NCBI RefSeq assembly: GCF_007004665.1
Contig: NZ_ML660065.1
Coordinates: forward strand, 36,668-100,667
Reading direction: 5' to 3'
DNA from: Denitrobaculum tricleocarpae
Lineage (GTDB): Bacteria > Pseudomonadota > Alphaproteobacteria > Kiloniellales > Kiloniellaceae
Length of the DNA: 64,000 bases
Part shown: positions 55,040-62,938 of the stretch, in pieces
Layout: each line of letters begins with the position of its first letter
How positions within the stretch are numbered: position 1 is the stretch's first letter
Notes under the pieces: model-generated
Told to the model about the DNA's origin: nothing
The model's database searches: none
What the model saw: the letters and a program-made list of their open reading frames with translations, nothing else
Program-made: the position numbers and the translations under genes

Positions 55040-55473
55040 CAGGAATTCGCCGCAGTCAGAAAAACAGGCTCATCTTTTTCTTCCCGAAGCGCGGTGAAGG
55101 CCGGGATGCGGGCGAGCGTCTTGGAGCGCAGGGAGGCCGGACGTTCCGTTGAATTTGACCAGCCGTCCGCGCGTGCCCGGTAGAGCCGGGCGAATTCCAC
55201 CAGGCCCGGAGCATCGCGCGCCGGGTCGAGCCTGCCGAAGAGATAGAAGGCCTTGTCTTCCGCCTGGAACGCCAGGGTGCAGGGATTTCCGCAGCCCGCC
55301 ATGCAGGCCACGCCGGTGACCTCGAAGCCCTCACCTGTTAGCGCGGCGCGCAGGTCTTCGATCAATGCCTGGCCCGGCCGACAGTCAGGCTTTTCGCCCT
55401 TGCAGCTGGTGCAGACAAGAATGCGATGGCGCTGCCGCGCCTGTCCGGTCTCCATTGGTCCAGAGCTTTCCAT
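55039..55473 (-). CDS. DUF1636 Cys-rich protein of the cobalamin-regulated operon
   Basis: A 144-residue protein with Cys21, Cys24, Cys31 and Cys57, Cys61, Cys65 ('VCTSCKGEKPDC', 'ACMAGCGNPC'). The arrangement resembles a thioredoxin-like 2Fe-2S ferredoxin. DUF1636 genes occur in cobalamin-linked operons. Strong GGAGGTG site before ATG. First gene of the operon, just after the riboswitch. Confidence 0.88.
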   Translation of the reverse strand: MESSGPMETGQARQRHRILVCTSCKGEKPDCRPGQALIEDLRAALTGEGFEVTGVACMAGCGNPCTLAFQAEDKAFYLFGRLDPARDAPGLVEFARLYRARADGWSNSTERPASLRSKTLARIPAFTALREEKDEPVFLTAANS

Positions 55474-55592
55474 TCACACCTCCGCGACGCGGCAGGATGA
55501 GACGGGTGAACGGACTAAGCTTGGGAGGGATAAGGGACCCGGTCTTGCTCGTCGTTCCACCGGAACACCCCGTCCGGGTCGAATTGAACATG

Positions 55593-55790
55593 TGACGGCA
55601 GGTCTCCTGGCTCACGGCTTCCATTCTTCCGCGCCTTCCCAACCGAATGCTTCCCGGTCAGTGGCTTAGGGCGGAAGAACACACCGCTCACAGTTGCGGG
55701 GGCAGCCACGGTATTGGTCCCTGATGGGTACGCCGCACCGTGTTCCCTTTTAATCCCAGAGGCAGCTTCAGACTCCGGGAACCATCACCT
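55593..55790 (-). ncRNA. Cobalamin riboswitch
   Basis: Read on the minus strand from 55790, the element contains the typical order: GGTGATGGTTCCC, AAGGGAACACGGTG, GCCCCCGCAACTGTGA, AAGCCACTG, GGGAAGG and the B12 box AGCCAGGAGACCTGCCGTCA. It ends 120 bp upstream of the DUF1636 gene and should repress the importer operon when cobalamin is plentiful. Confidence 0.95.
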
Positions 55791-55963
55791 TCAGAATTCG
55801 AGGAAACAGGGCATTGAGTCAAGTTTCTATTCCTGACCCCCGGCCGAGTGACCACGACACCGTCACGACAAACCGTGGGCTGATGTATCCGTCCAGGTGC
55901 TTCCTTAAAAACACCCAGACGGAGTCCGCCGCCCCACCGATCAGCTGTTCAATCCAGTCAATC

Positions 55964-55997
55964 AGTAAAATGATATGTTATAACGTATCATTTTACT
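55964..55997. promoter_or_regulatory. 34-bp palindrome, Zur-like operator
   Basis: Arms AGTAAAATGATA and TATCATTTTACT flank TGTTATAACG. The centre is symmetric except for one pair, so both arms read 17 bases with a single mismatch. TGTTATAAC with flanking AT-rich arms resembles Zur operators of proteobacteria. It lies about 175 bp upstream of the cobalamin riboswitch, where the operon promoter is expected. Confidence 0.6.
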
Positions 55998-56114
55998 CTG
56001 TCAATCGGGACCTGTCGGCGTTCCGACGGCTGCGACGGCATATCACTTCGGCGTTTCGGGCCGCCGGCCTTTCGGTGTATCGAAGCTTCGCGACCAGCTT
56101 TCCACGGCTGGATT

Positions 56115-56330
56115 CCCGCCATCGATCTGCCGGGCTTGACGCAGGGTCACACGAAGGGCCGTACGGCCAAGCCGCGTTTCAGGGGAACGGTAGGACTCCG
56201 GTTCCGTCCCTCTTGCCAGAGCATCGGACAGACGCTCACCGTTCACAGTTGCGGGGGCAGCCAGGGCCTCGATCACGCCATCTGACGGCGGCTCAGTCGT
56301 TCCCTGTTCCCTCTTACTTCCCCGAGGGGA
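56115..56330 (-). ncRNA. Second, degenerate cobalamin riboswitch-like element
   Basis: On the minus strand it has GAGGGAACAGGG, GCCCCCGCAACTGTGA followed by ACGGTGAGC, and AAGCCCGG near the expected B12 box. The AAGCCACTG element is not found and the B12 box is altered (extra base and changes). No gene follows before the palindrome at 55964, so it is either the leader of a lost gene or part of a longer tandem leader. The sequence 56331-56544 holds no gene I can support. Confidence 0.55.
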
Positions 56331-56544
56331 AGCGTTAGTGCAGCGAGCGATACTCCTTTTCCCGCCCGGACAGCAATAGCTATCTTCGGGTGATTTAGTG
56401 AAAGGCGTGAGTCGCGGAATTGGCGAGCGCCTGATCTGGCATTTTTCCGTTCAAGCGCCTGGGAAAGATTGTGTTTCCACTGTGGAGATGCGAGCCTGAT
56501 CGTGCGCGCAAAGATCCGAATGAGAAAACGACCGGGAGGCTGTT

Positions 56545-57612
56545 ATGGGGATTCCGACAGAGGCAATCGGCAGTGTGCCGCGTCCGGCCTATCTGCTCGA
56601 AGCCATGCAGAAGCACGCGGACGGAGCGCTGGACGATGCCGGCTTCGCGGCCGTCACGGAGCGGGCCGTGGCCGAAACCCTTAAAGAGATGGAGGCTACG
56701 GGTTCGCAGATCATCACCGACGGCGAGCAATCGAAGCCGAGTTTTATCTCCTACCCGCTGGCCGGCCTCGACAACCTGGCAGGCGACGGTGTCGTCATTT
56801 CCTTTGAAGACGGCCATACCCGCCAACTGCCCCGGCTGACCAAGGGCCCCTTCCGCTACGGCGCCACGACCGGCGACTACGTCAGACAGGCGCGCAAGCA
56901 TACCCACAAGATGATCAAGCAGGCCGTGATCGCACCTTCGGCGCTCAGCCTGATCTATCCGCCGGATGGGATCGAAGGCTACAGCCGCGACCAGTTCATC
57001 AGGGATCTGACCGAGGAATGCACCAAGGACATCCGCTCGGCGATCGACGCGGGTGCACTGAGCGTCCAGATTGATTTCACCGAGGGACGCCTGTCCTGCA
57101 AGCTCGATCCCTCACGCGGTCTGCTGCGCGAGTTCGTTGCACTCAACAATGCGGTGCTCGATCGCTTTTCCGAAGACGAGAGATCCATGATCGGCGTCCA
57201 TACCTGCCCCGGCGGCGACCATGATTCCACCCACTCCGCGGAGGTGGATTATGCCGAACTGCTGCCCGATCTCTTCAAGCTGAACGCGGGCCGTTTCTTC
57301 ATCCAGATGGCGAGCGAGCCGGACAAAACCCGGGTGCTCGATCTGATCGCGCATGAACGCCGGGCCGGACAGAAGATCTATATCGGCGTGATCGATCCGA
57401 TCAATGAGGAGATCGAGACCGCCGAGACCGTTTGCGAACGGACCCTGCAGGCAGCGGAACATATCGGGGTCAGTAATCTGGGTACGACCGACGACTGCGG
57501 CTTCTCGCCTTTCGGTGATGACATTGTCACGGCGCGGGCGACGGCTTTTGCCAAGATCAAGGCCCGGGTCGAAGGCACGAAGCTGGCGAGCGAGCGCCTG
57601 GGTGTCACGTGA
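56545..57612 (+). CDS. MetE C-terminal-type cobalamin-independent methionine synthase
   Basis: A 355-residue protein matching only the catalytic half of MetE. Zinc ligands are suggested by H219-T-C221 ('GVHTCPGG'), Glu258 ('ASEPD') and Cys318 ('TTDDCGF'). The N-terminus 'GSVPRP' is typical of the core-MetE family. It would methylate homocysteine or a related thiol without cobalamin. It faces a cobalamin-regulated importer across a 1-kb gap, which fits a B12 economy theme. Methyl donor unknown. Confidence 0.9.
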   Translation: MGIPTEAIGSVPRPAYLLEAMQKHADGALDDAGFAAVTERAVAETLKEMEATGSQIITDGEQSKPSFISYPLAGLDNLAGDGVVISFEDGHTRQLPRLTKGPFRYGATTGDYVRQARKHTHKMIKQAVIAPSALSLIYPPDGIEGYSRDQFIRDLTEECTKDIRSAIDAGALSVQIDFTEGRLSCKLDPSRGLLREFVALNNAVLDRFSEDERSMIGVHTCPGGDHDSTHSAEVDYAELLPDLFKLNAGRFFIQMASEPDKTRVLDLIAHERRAGQKIYIGVIDPINEEIETAETVCERTLQAAEHIGVSNLGTTDDCGFSPFGDDIVTARATAFAKIKARVEGTKLASERLGVT

Positions 57613-57642
57613 GATAGATGCTCCGGTGTTCAGAATCAGAAA

Positions 57643-57667
57643 GGGCGGCGTGAAAACCACGCCGCCC
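57643..57667 (-). terminator. Terminator of the fla3-fla2-fla1 unit
   Basis: Ten-bp perfect stem GGGCGGCGTG / CACGCCGCCC with a 5-base loop, followed on the minus strand by TTTCTG. It lies between metE-like and the first flagellin and may also serve the plus strand. Confidence 0.85.
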
Positions 57668-57694
57668 TTCCCGTTTAAAGCGCCGAAACGCCTT

Positions 57695-58534
57695 CTACTG
57701 AAGAACTCGCAGGAGTGACTGCGGGATCTGGTTTGCCTGGGACAGAGCCGAGACGGAGGCCTGCACAAGAACCTGTGAGGACACCAGCTTGGCCTGCTCA
57801 GCCGCCAGATCAACATCCGAGATCGCCGATTCCGCGGCCTGGATGTTTTCCGTAGAGGTCGCGATCTGCTGACCACGGAACTCGAAACGCGAGATAAACG
57901 CACCCGCGTTCGCCCGGGCTTCGGAGATGGTATCGATGGCCGTATCGATCTGTGTCATTGCGGAACTTGCGTTTGCAGCCGTCGCAACACTCGAGGCAAT
58001 ACCCAGGGCGGTTGCGCCGAAAGTTGTGCCAGCCGTACCGCCCGCAAGGGAGGTAAAGTTGACCGAGATCGTATCGTTGGCATCTGTGCCGACGAAGAAC
58101 GCGGTGTTGGTTGTGGTCCCGCTGAGCAGCGAGTCACCGTTAAAGCGGGTCGTATCCGCGATACCGTTGATTTCGTTGACCAGTTCCTGAAATTCCGCGT
58201 CGATGAAGGCACGTTCGTTATCGGTTGGAACACCGGACAGCGAGGCCGCTGCCAGGGCTTTCATCCGCTGCAGAACGTCACCGATACGGTTCAGACCACC
58301 GTCGGCAACCTGGACCATCGAAGCCCCCTGAGAGGCGTTGATGGAAGCCTGCTGAAGCGCAACGACGTCGGAATTCAGACGGGCAGCGATCGCGAGACCG
58401 GCAGCGTCGTCCGAAGCCCGCACGATGCGCGAACCGGAGGCCAGCTTACCAACAGACGAAGACGCCATGCTGGTGTTGTAGTTCAGAAAGCGTGTGGCCG
58501 TGTTGGCGGCCGTATTTGTAGCAACTACTGGCAT
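57695..58534 (-). CDS. Flagellin fla1 (subfamily 1)
   Basis: A 279-residue flagellin. N-terminal 'MPVVATNTAANTATRFLNYNT' and 'KLASGSRIVRASDDAAGLAIAARLNSDVVALQQASINASQGASM' form D0/D1. The middle (about residues 130-190) is the most variable part among the copies. The end 'VSSQVLVQASVSALSQANQIPQSLLRVLQ' is identical in all five copies. It is the last gene of the fla3-fla2-fla1 unit; leader hairpin at 58564-58582. Confidence 0.97.
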   Translation of the reverse strand: MPVVATNTAANTATRFLNYNTSMASSSVGKLASGSRIVRASDDAAGLAIAARLNSDVVALQQASINASQGASMVQVADGGLNRIGDVLQRMKALAAASLSGVPTDNERAFIDAEFQELVNEINGIADTTRFNGDSLLSGTTTNTAFFVGTDANDTISVNFTSLAGGTAGTTFGATALGIASSVATAANASSAMTQIDTAIDTISEARANAGAFISRFEFRGQQIATSTENIQAAESAISDVDLAAEQAKLVSSQVLVQASVSALSQANQIPQSLLRVLQ

Positions 58535-58563
58535 TTTAAAATCCTTCTACTTGAAGTCGGAAA

Positions 58564-58582
58564 CCTCTCCTTCCTGGAAAGG
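58564..58582 (-). promoter_or_regulatory. Leader hairpin of fla1
   Basis: CCTTTCC-AGGAA-GGAGAGG on the minus strand: a 7-bp stem with a 5-base loop carrying GGA, followed by CTTCAAGTAGAAGGA with the ribosome-binding site. Confidence 0.72.
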
Positions 58583-58591
58583 CACTTCAGA

Positions 58592-58610
58592 GATCGCCTA
58601 ACTGGCGATC
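58592..58610 (-). promoter_or_regulatory. Intercistronic hairpin fla2/fla1
   Basis: GATCGCC and GGCGATC pair perfectly around a 5-base loop just after the fla2 stop, with no T tract. Probably an mRNA end or processing signal, not a full terminator. Confidence 0.6.
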
Positions 58611-58618
58611 GCCGTCGT

Positions 58619-59452
58619 CTACTGAAGAACTCGCAGGAGTGACTGCGGGATCTGGTTTGCCTGGGACAACGCCGAGACGGAGGCCTGCACAAGAACCTGC
58701 GAGGACACCAGCTTGGCCTGCTCAGCCGCCAGATCAACATCCGAGATCGCCGATTCCGCGGCCTGGATGTTTTCCGTAGAGGTCGCGATCTGCTGACCAC
58801 GGAACTCAAAACGCGAGATAAACGCACCCGCGTTCGCCCGGGCTTCGGAGATCACGTCAATGGCCGTATCGATCTGACCCATGGCAGTCTCTGCGTTTGC
58901 AGCCGTGGTCACATCTGCGGTCAGGGTCATTGTTGCCGACGTGAAGTTGGTCACGCTGGCAAGCGCGCTGAAGTCGACGTCAATGGTATCGTCCGCATCG
59001 GTACCGACGAAGAATTCCGCCGACCCGGTGCCGGTGCCGTCCAGAAGCGAGTCACCGTTAAAGCGGGTTGTCGCCGCGATACCGTCGATCTCGTTGATCA
59101 GCTCCTGATACTCCGCATCGATGAAGGCACGTTCGTTATCGGTTGGAACACCGGACAGCGAGGCCGCTGCCAGGGCTTTCATCCGCTGCAGAACGTCACC
59201 GATACGGTTCAGACCACCGTCGGCCACCTGAACCATCGAAGCGCCCTGGGAGGCGTTGATGGAGGCCTGCTGAAGCGCAACGACGTCGGAATTCAGACGG
59301 GCAGCGATCGCGAGACCGGCAGCGTCGTCCGAAGCCCGCACGATGCGCGAACCGGAGGCCAGCTTACCAACAGACGAAGACGCCATGTTGGTGTTGTAGT
59401 TCAGAAAGCGTGTGGCCGTGTTGGCGGCCGTATTTGTAGCAACTACTGGCAT
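58619..59452 (-). CDS. Flagellin fla2 (subfamily 1)
   Basis: A 277-residue flagellin with N- and C-terminal blocks almost identical to fla1 and a different middle (about residues 130-185, Thr/Ala-rich). It lies 84 bp upstream of fla1 in the same unit. Leader hairpin at 59482-59500. Extensive DNA identity with fla1 and fla3 suggests recent duplication or gene conversion. Confidence 0.97.
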   Translation of the reverse strand: MPVVATNTAANTATRFLNYNTNMASSSVGKLASGSRIVRASDDAAGLAIAARLNSDVVALQQASINASQGASMVQVADGGLNRIGDVLQRMKALAAASLSGVPTDNERAFIDAEYQELINEIDGIAATTRFNGDSLLDGTGTGSAEFFVGTDADDTIDVDFSALASVTNFTSATMTLTADVTTAANAETAMGQIDTAIDVISEARANAGAFISRFEFRGQQIATSTENIQAAESAISDVDLAAEQAKLVSSQVLVQASVSALSQANQIPQSLLRVLQ

Positions 59453-59481
59453 GTTAATATCCTTCTACTTGAAGTCGGAAA

Positions 59482-59500
59482 CCTCTCCTTCCTGGAAAGG
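59482..59500 (-). promoter_or_regulatory. Leader hairpin of fla2
   Basis: CCTTTCC-AGGAA-GGAGAGG on the minus strand, identical to the fla1 copy, with loop GGA and the same downstream ribosome-binding block. Confidence 0.72.
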
Positions 59501-59509
59501 CACTTCAGA

Positions 59510-59528
59510 GATCGCCTAAGCGGCGATC
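59510..59528 (-). promoter_or_regulatory. Intercistronic hairpin fla3/fla2
   Basis: Same GATCGCC/GGCGATC stem as at 58592-58610, with a different 5-base loop. It follows the fla3 stop and has no T tract. Confidence 0.6.
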
Positions 59529-59536
59529 GCCGTCGT

Positions 59537-60373
59537 TTACTGAAGAACTCGCAGGAGTGACTGCGGGATCTGGTTTGCCTGAGACAACGCCGAGACGGAG
59601 GCCTGCACAAGAACCTGCGAGGACACCAGCTTGGCCTGCTCAGCCGCCAGATCAACATCCGAGATAGCCGATTCCGCCGCCTGGATGTTTTCGGTCGAGG
59701 TCGCGATCTGCTGACCACGGAACTCGAAACGCGAGATAAACGCACCCGCGTTCGCCCGGGCTTCGGAGATTTCGTCGATTGCGGCATCGACTTCATCCAT
59801 GGCCGTCGCAGCATTGGCCGCCGTATCGACAGCCGTCGTCACGGCCAAAGTACCGGACGTGAAGTTGGCCGAACCCGCGGCCAGGGAACCGAACCCGACA
59901 GTGATTGTGTCGTTCGCATCGGTACCAACAAAGAACTCGGCAACGGTCGTACCGGTACCGTCCAGAAGCGAGTCACCGTTAAAGCGGGTTGTGGCCGCGA
60001 TACCGTCGATTTCGTTTCGCAGCTCAGAGTATTCCGCATTGATGAAGGCACGTTCGTTATTGGTTGGAACACCGGACAGCGAGGCCGCTGCCAGGGCTTT
60101 CATCCGCTGCAGAACGTCACCGATACGGTTCAGACCACCGTCGGCAACCTGAACCATCGAAGCGCCCTGGGAGGCGTTGATGGAGGCCTGCTGAAGCGCA
60201 ACGACGTCGGAATTCAGACGGGCAGCGATCGCGAGACCGGCAGCGTCGTCCGAAGCCCGCACGATGCGCGAACCGGAAGCAAGCTTACCAACAGACGAAG
60301 ACGCCATGTTGGTGTTGTAGTTCAGAAAGCGTGTGGCCGTATTGGCGGCCGTATTGGTAGCAACTACTGGCAT
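59537..60373 (-). CDS. Flagellin fla3 (subfamily 1)
   Basis: A 278-residue flagellin, first gene of the fla3-fla2-fla1 unit. It shares the 'FLNYNTNMASSSVGKLASGSRIVRASD' N-terminus and invariant C-terminus with fla1 and fla2; the middle (about residues 120-190) differs. Its own sigma-54 promoter is at 60499-60513 and leader hairpin at 60403-60421. Confidence 0.97.
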   Translation of the reverse strand: MPVVATNTAANTATRFLNYNTNMASSSVGKLASGSRIVRASDDAAGLAIAARLNSDVVALQQASINASQGASMVQVADGGLNRIGDVLQRMKALAAASLSGVPTNNERAFINAEYSELRNEIDGIAATTRFNGDSLLDGTGTTVAEFFVGTDANDTITVGFGSLAAGSANFTSGTLAVTTAVDTAANAATAMDEVDAAIDEISEARANAGAFISRFEFRGQQIATSTENIQAAESAISDVDLAAEQAKLVSSQVLVQASVSALSQANQIPQSLLRVLQ

Positions 60374-60402
60374 GTTAATATCCTTCTACTTGAAGTCGGA
60401 AA

Positions 60403-60421
60403 CCTCTCCGTCCTGGAAAGG
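60403..60421 (-). promoter_or_regulatory. Leader hairpin of fla3
   Basis: CCTTTCC-AGGAC-GGAGAGG on the minus strand. The loop carries GGA as in the mini-flagellin leader. The CTTCAAGTAGAAGGA block follows. Confidence 0.72.
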
Positions 60422-60498
60422 CCGTTTAGGGAGCACCTACATGGCGTTCCCAGACCCGCAAATCCAAAACGCAGGCTTACGGGTCCGCATGCCTACAC

Positions 60499-60513
60499 GC
60501 AATTCCGATGCCA
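60499..60513 (-). promoter_or_regulatory. Sigma-54 promoter of fla3-fla2-fla1
   Basis: TGGCATCGGAATTGC on the minus strand has the GG/GC pair at exact spacing and TTGC. Expected start near 60488, leader about 115 nt. Confidence 0.85.
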
Positions 60514-60587
60514 GCTTTTTACGCAAAAATCGTTTGTTGAGTAATAAATAAATTCAATTGGTTAGCATACGGTCTATTTTTTAGCCC

Positions 60588-60653
60588 GGCAAAATTTGCC
60601 TGCTGGAGGTAGGAAATTTCTGCCGGAAGCATGCCTAAGCGGCAGATTTTTCC
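60588..60653. promoter_or_regulatory. Triple upstream motif array at fla3
   Basis: GGCAAAATTTGCC (60588-60600), GGAAATTTCTGCC (60612-60624) and GGCAGATTTTTCC (60641-60653), centred about 106, 131 and 159 bp upstream of the expected start. Same arrangement as at the mini-flagellin and fla5 promoters. Confidence 0.68.
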
Positions 60654-61021
60654 GTGCAAAGGGATAAAAAGGAGAAAAATCAGCTGAAATGAGCGAGTTT
60701 TTTCTATTTTTTCATTATATATCAATATCTTATAGTGTTGGAATGGTAGAGTCAGAAGTGACCTGCCCCGAGCGCCCAAATCCGGACGCCTGACATTCTG
60801 AGCCCTCGCGCCCCCAGACGCCCTGAAATCCAGGGGGCTCCGGAAGTCCTGGAACCTTGAGAGCCGTCAAATCCAGGAAACAGCCCCCCATAAGCTTGAA
60901 ACTGAGCAAGTTTGAAACTGGGAAAGCCGGACGCCCGAAGCTATAGAGTCGGGAGGGGATGGTCTTGGAGGGCTAAAAGCGTGAAGACCCCGAAATCCGG
61001 TGGACTCGAGGTCACAGACAC
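60654..61021. other. Intergenic stretch between flagellin units
   Basis: AT-rich at first (to about 60740) and then GC-rich with short CCCGGA/CTCCGG-like words. I see no gene, RNA or clear repeat here. Confidence 0.5.
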
Positions 61022-61051
61022 AAAAAGGGCGGCGTGATGACCACACCGCCC
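61022..61051 (-). terminator. Terminator of the fla5-fla4 unit
   Basis: On the minus strand GGGCGGTGTG and CACGCCGCCC pair (10 bp, one G-T) around 5 bases and are followed by TTTTTG. Highly similar to the terminator at 57643-57667. Confidence 0.88.
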
Positions 61052-61123
61052 TCTCCGTTGAAAACCTTCAGAACCCGACCGTTCTCAAGGAATTTCCTCA
61101 AGAACGGCCAGGCTCGAAAGCCG

Positions 61124-61969
61124 TTACTGCAGGACTCGCAAGAGTGACTGCGGGATCTGGTTGGCCTGGGACAGCGCCGAGACCGACGCCTGCACAAGGA
61201 CCTGGGAAGACACCAGCTTGGCCTGCTCTGCGGCCAGATCAACATCCGAGATCGCCGATTCCGCGGCCTGGATATTCTCGACAGAGGTCGCGATCTGCTG
61301 ACCACGGAACTCAAAACGAGACATCAAAGCACCGGCATTGGCGCGGGCTTCCGAGATGATGTCAATCGCGGCATCGACCTCGCCCATCGCCGAGGTGGCG
61401 TTGGCCACGTTCGTAACGCTGGAGGTAACATCCAAGCCATCGGTACCCGCTACGGTGAAGTTCGTGATACCCGTCGCTAAGGCAGCAAAGGTAACTTCAA
61501 TGTTATCGCCGGCGTTGGTACCGACGAAGAAGCTCGCCTGTGTGGTCCCCTGACCATTCAGAAGCGATGCACCGTTGAAGCTGGTCGTGTTCGCGATACC
61601 GTCGATTTCCTGCCTCAACTGCTGAAACTCAGCATCGATGAAGGCACGTTCGTCATTGGTCGGAACACCGGACAGCGAGGCCGCCGCCAGAGCTTTCATA
61701 CGCTGCAGAACGTCGCCGATACGTGCCAGGCCGCCGTCGGCGACCTGAACCATCGAGGAACCTTGAGACGCGTTGACGGCCGACTGCTGCAGAGCAACGA
61801 TATCCGAATTCAGACGCGACGCGATCGCAAGACCGGCAGCATCGTCCGACGCCTTAACAATCCGCGAGCCGGAGGCAAGCTTGCCGACGGAACCCGCTGC
61901 CATGGAAGAGTTGTTGTTGAGGAAACGTGTGGCCGTGTTGGCGGCCGTATTTGTAGCTACTACTGGCAT
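61124..61969 (-). CDS. Flagellin fla4 (subfamily 2)
   Basis: A 281-residue flagellin. Subfamily 2 features: 'RFLNNNSSMAAGSVGKLASGSRIVKASDDAAGLAIASRLNSDIVALQQSAVNASQGSSM' and 'GLARIGDVLQ' where subfamily 1 has 'GLNRIGDVLQ', and 'ALMSRFEF' where subfamily 1 has 'AFISRFEF'. It is the second gene of the fla5-fla4 unit and shares the invariant C-terminus. Confidence 0.97.
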   Translation of the reverse strand: MPVVATNTAANTATRFLNNNSSMAAGSVGKLASGSRIVKASDDAAGLAIASRLNSDIVALQQSAVNASQGSSMVQVADGGLARIGDVLQRMKALAAASLSGVPTNDERAFIDAEFQQLRQEIDGIANTTSFNGASLLNGQGTTQASFFVGTNAGDNIEVTFAALATGITNFTVAGTDGLDVTSSVTNVANATSAMGEVDAAIDIISEARANAGALMSRFEFRGQQIATSVENIQAAESAISDVDLAAEQAKLVSSQVLVQASVSALSQANQIPQSLLRVLQ

Positions 61970-61998
61970 GTTAAAATCCTTCTACTTGAAGTTAAAAA

Positions 61999-62017
61999 CC
62001 TCTCCTTCTTGGAAAGG
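61999..62017 (-). promoter_or_regulatory. Leader hairpin of fla4
   Basis: CCTTTCC-AAGAA-GGAGAGG on the minus strand. The stem is the same as in subfamily 1 but the loop lacks GGA. The ribosome-binding block is unchanged. Confidence 0.72.
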
Positions 62018-62024
62018 TGTCTCA

Positions 62025-62047
62025 GAGATCGCCTACGTGGCGGTCTC
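62025..62047 (-). promoter_or_regulatory. Intercistronic hairpin fla5/fla4
   Basis: GAGATCGCC and GGCGGTCTC form a 9-bp stem with one wobble around TACGT, just after the fla5 stop. No T tract follows. Confidence 0.6.
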
Positions 62048-62053
62048 AGTCGT

Positions 62054-62890
62054 TTACTGAAGAACGCGCAGGAGTGACTGCGGGATCTGGTTGGCCTGGG
62101 ACAGCGCCGAGACGGAGGCCTGCACAAGGACCTGGGAAGAGACCAGCTTGGCCTGTTCAGCCGCCAGATCGACATCCGAGATGGCCGATTCCGCGGCCTG
62201 GATGTTTTCCGTAGAGGTCGCGATCTGCTGGCCACGGAACTCAAAACGAGACATCAAAGCACCGGCATTCGCACGGGCTTCCGAGATGATGTCAATCGCG
62301 GCATCGACCTCGCCCATCGCCGCGGTAGCGTTTGCAACGTTGGTAACGCTAGAGGCAATACCCAGGCTGCCTGTCGTGAAGTCAGTGGCACCCGCCGCAA
62401 GGGAAACCCAGGTAACATCAATGTTATCGCCGGCATTGGTACCGACGAAGAAGCTCGCCTGTGTCGCCCCGGTACCATCGAGAAGCGATGCACCGTTGAA
62501 GCTGGTCGTGGCGGCCATACCATCGATTTCCTGCGTCAACTGCTGAAACTCTGCATCGATGAAAGCGCGTTCGTCATTGGTCGGAACACCGGACAGCGAG
62601 GCCGCCGCCAGAGCTTTCATACGCTGCAGAACGTCGCCGATACGTGCCAGGCCGCCGTCGGCGACCTGAACCATCGAAGAACCCTGAGACGCGTTAACGG
62701 CCGCCTGCTGCAGAGCAACGATATCCGAATTCAGACGCGACGCGATCGCAAGACCGGCAGCATCGTCCGACGCCTTAACAATCCGCGAACCGGAGGCAAG
62801 CTTGCCGACGGAACCCGCAGCCATGGAGGAGTTGTTGTTGAGGAAACGTGTGGCCGTGTTGGCGGCCGTATTTGTCGCAACTACTGGCAT
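62054..62890 (-). CDS. Flagellin fla5 (subfamily 2)
   Basis: A 278-residue flagellin, first gene of the fla5-fla4 unit. It is very close to fla4 in the first 120 and last 95 residues; the middle (about residues 130-185) differs. Sigma-54 promoter at 63018-63032, leader hairpin at 62920-62938. Confidence 0.97.
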   Translation of the reverse strand: MPVVATNTAANTATRFLNNNSSMAAGSVGKLASGSRIVKASDDAAGLAIASRLNSDIVALQQAAVNASQGSSMVQVADGGLARIGDVLQRMKALAAASLSGVPTNDERAFIDAEFQQLTQEIDGMAATTSFNGASLLDGTGATQASFFVGTNAGDNIDVTWVSLAAGATDFTTGSLGIASSVTNVANATAAMGEVDAAIDIISEARANAGALMSRFEFRGQQIATSTENIQAAESAISDVDLAAEQAKLVSSQVLVQASVSALSQANQIPQSLLRVLQ

Positions 62891-62919
62891 GTTGAAATCC
62901 TTCTACTTGAAGTGGCCAA

Positions 62920-62938
62920 CCTCTCCTTCTTGGAAAGG
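62920..62938 (-). promoter_or_regulatory. Leader hairpin of fla5
   Basis: CCTTTCC-AAGAA-GGAGAGG on the minus strand, the same loop as fla4. Followed by CTTCAAGTAGAAGGA and the ATG. Confidence 0.72.

Noticed and set aside
56043..56276. 77-codon ORF through the second riboswitch-like element
   Set aside because: It reads through the conserved RNA core (CGCAACTGTGA) as an accident; no domain or ribosome-binding site.
56395..56907. 170-codon minus-strand ORF opposite the MetE-like gene
   Set aside because: Shadow of the MetE-like gene; no recognisable domain.
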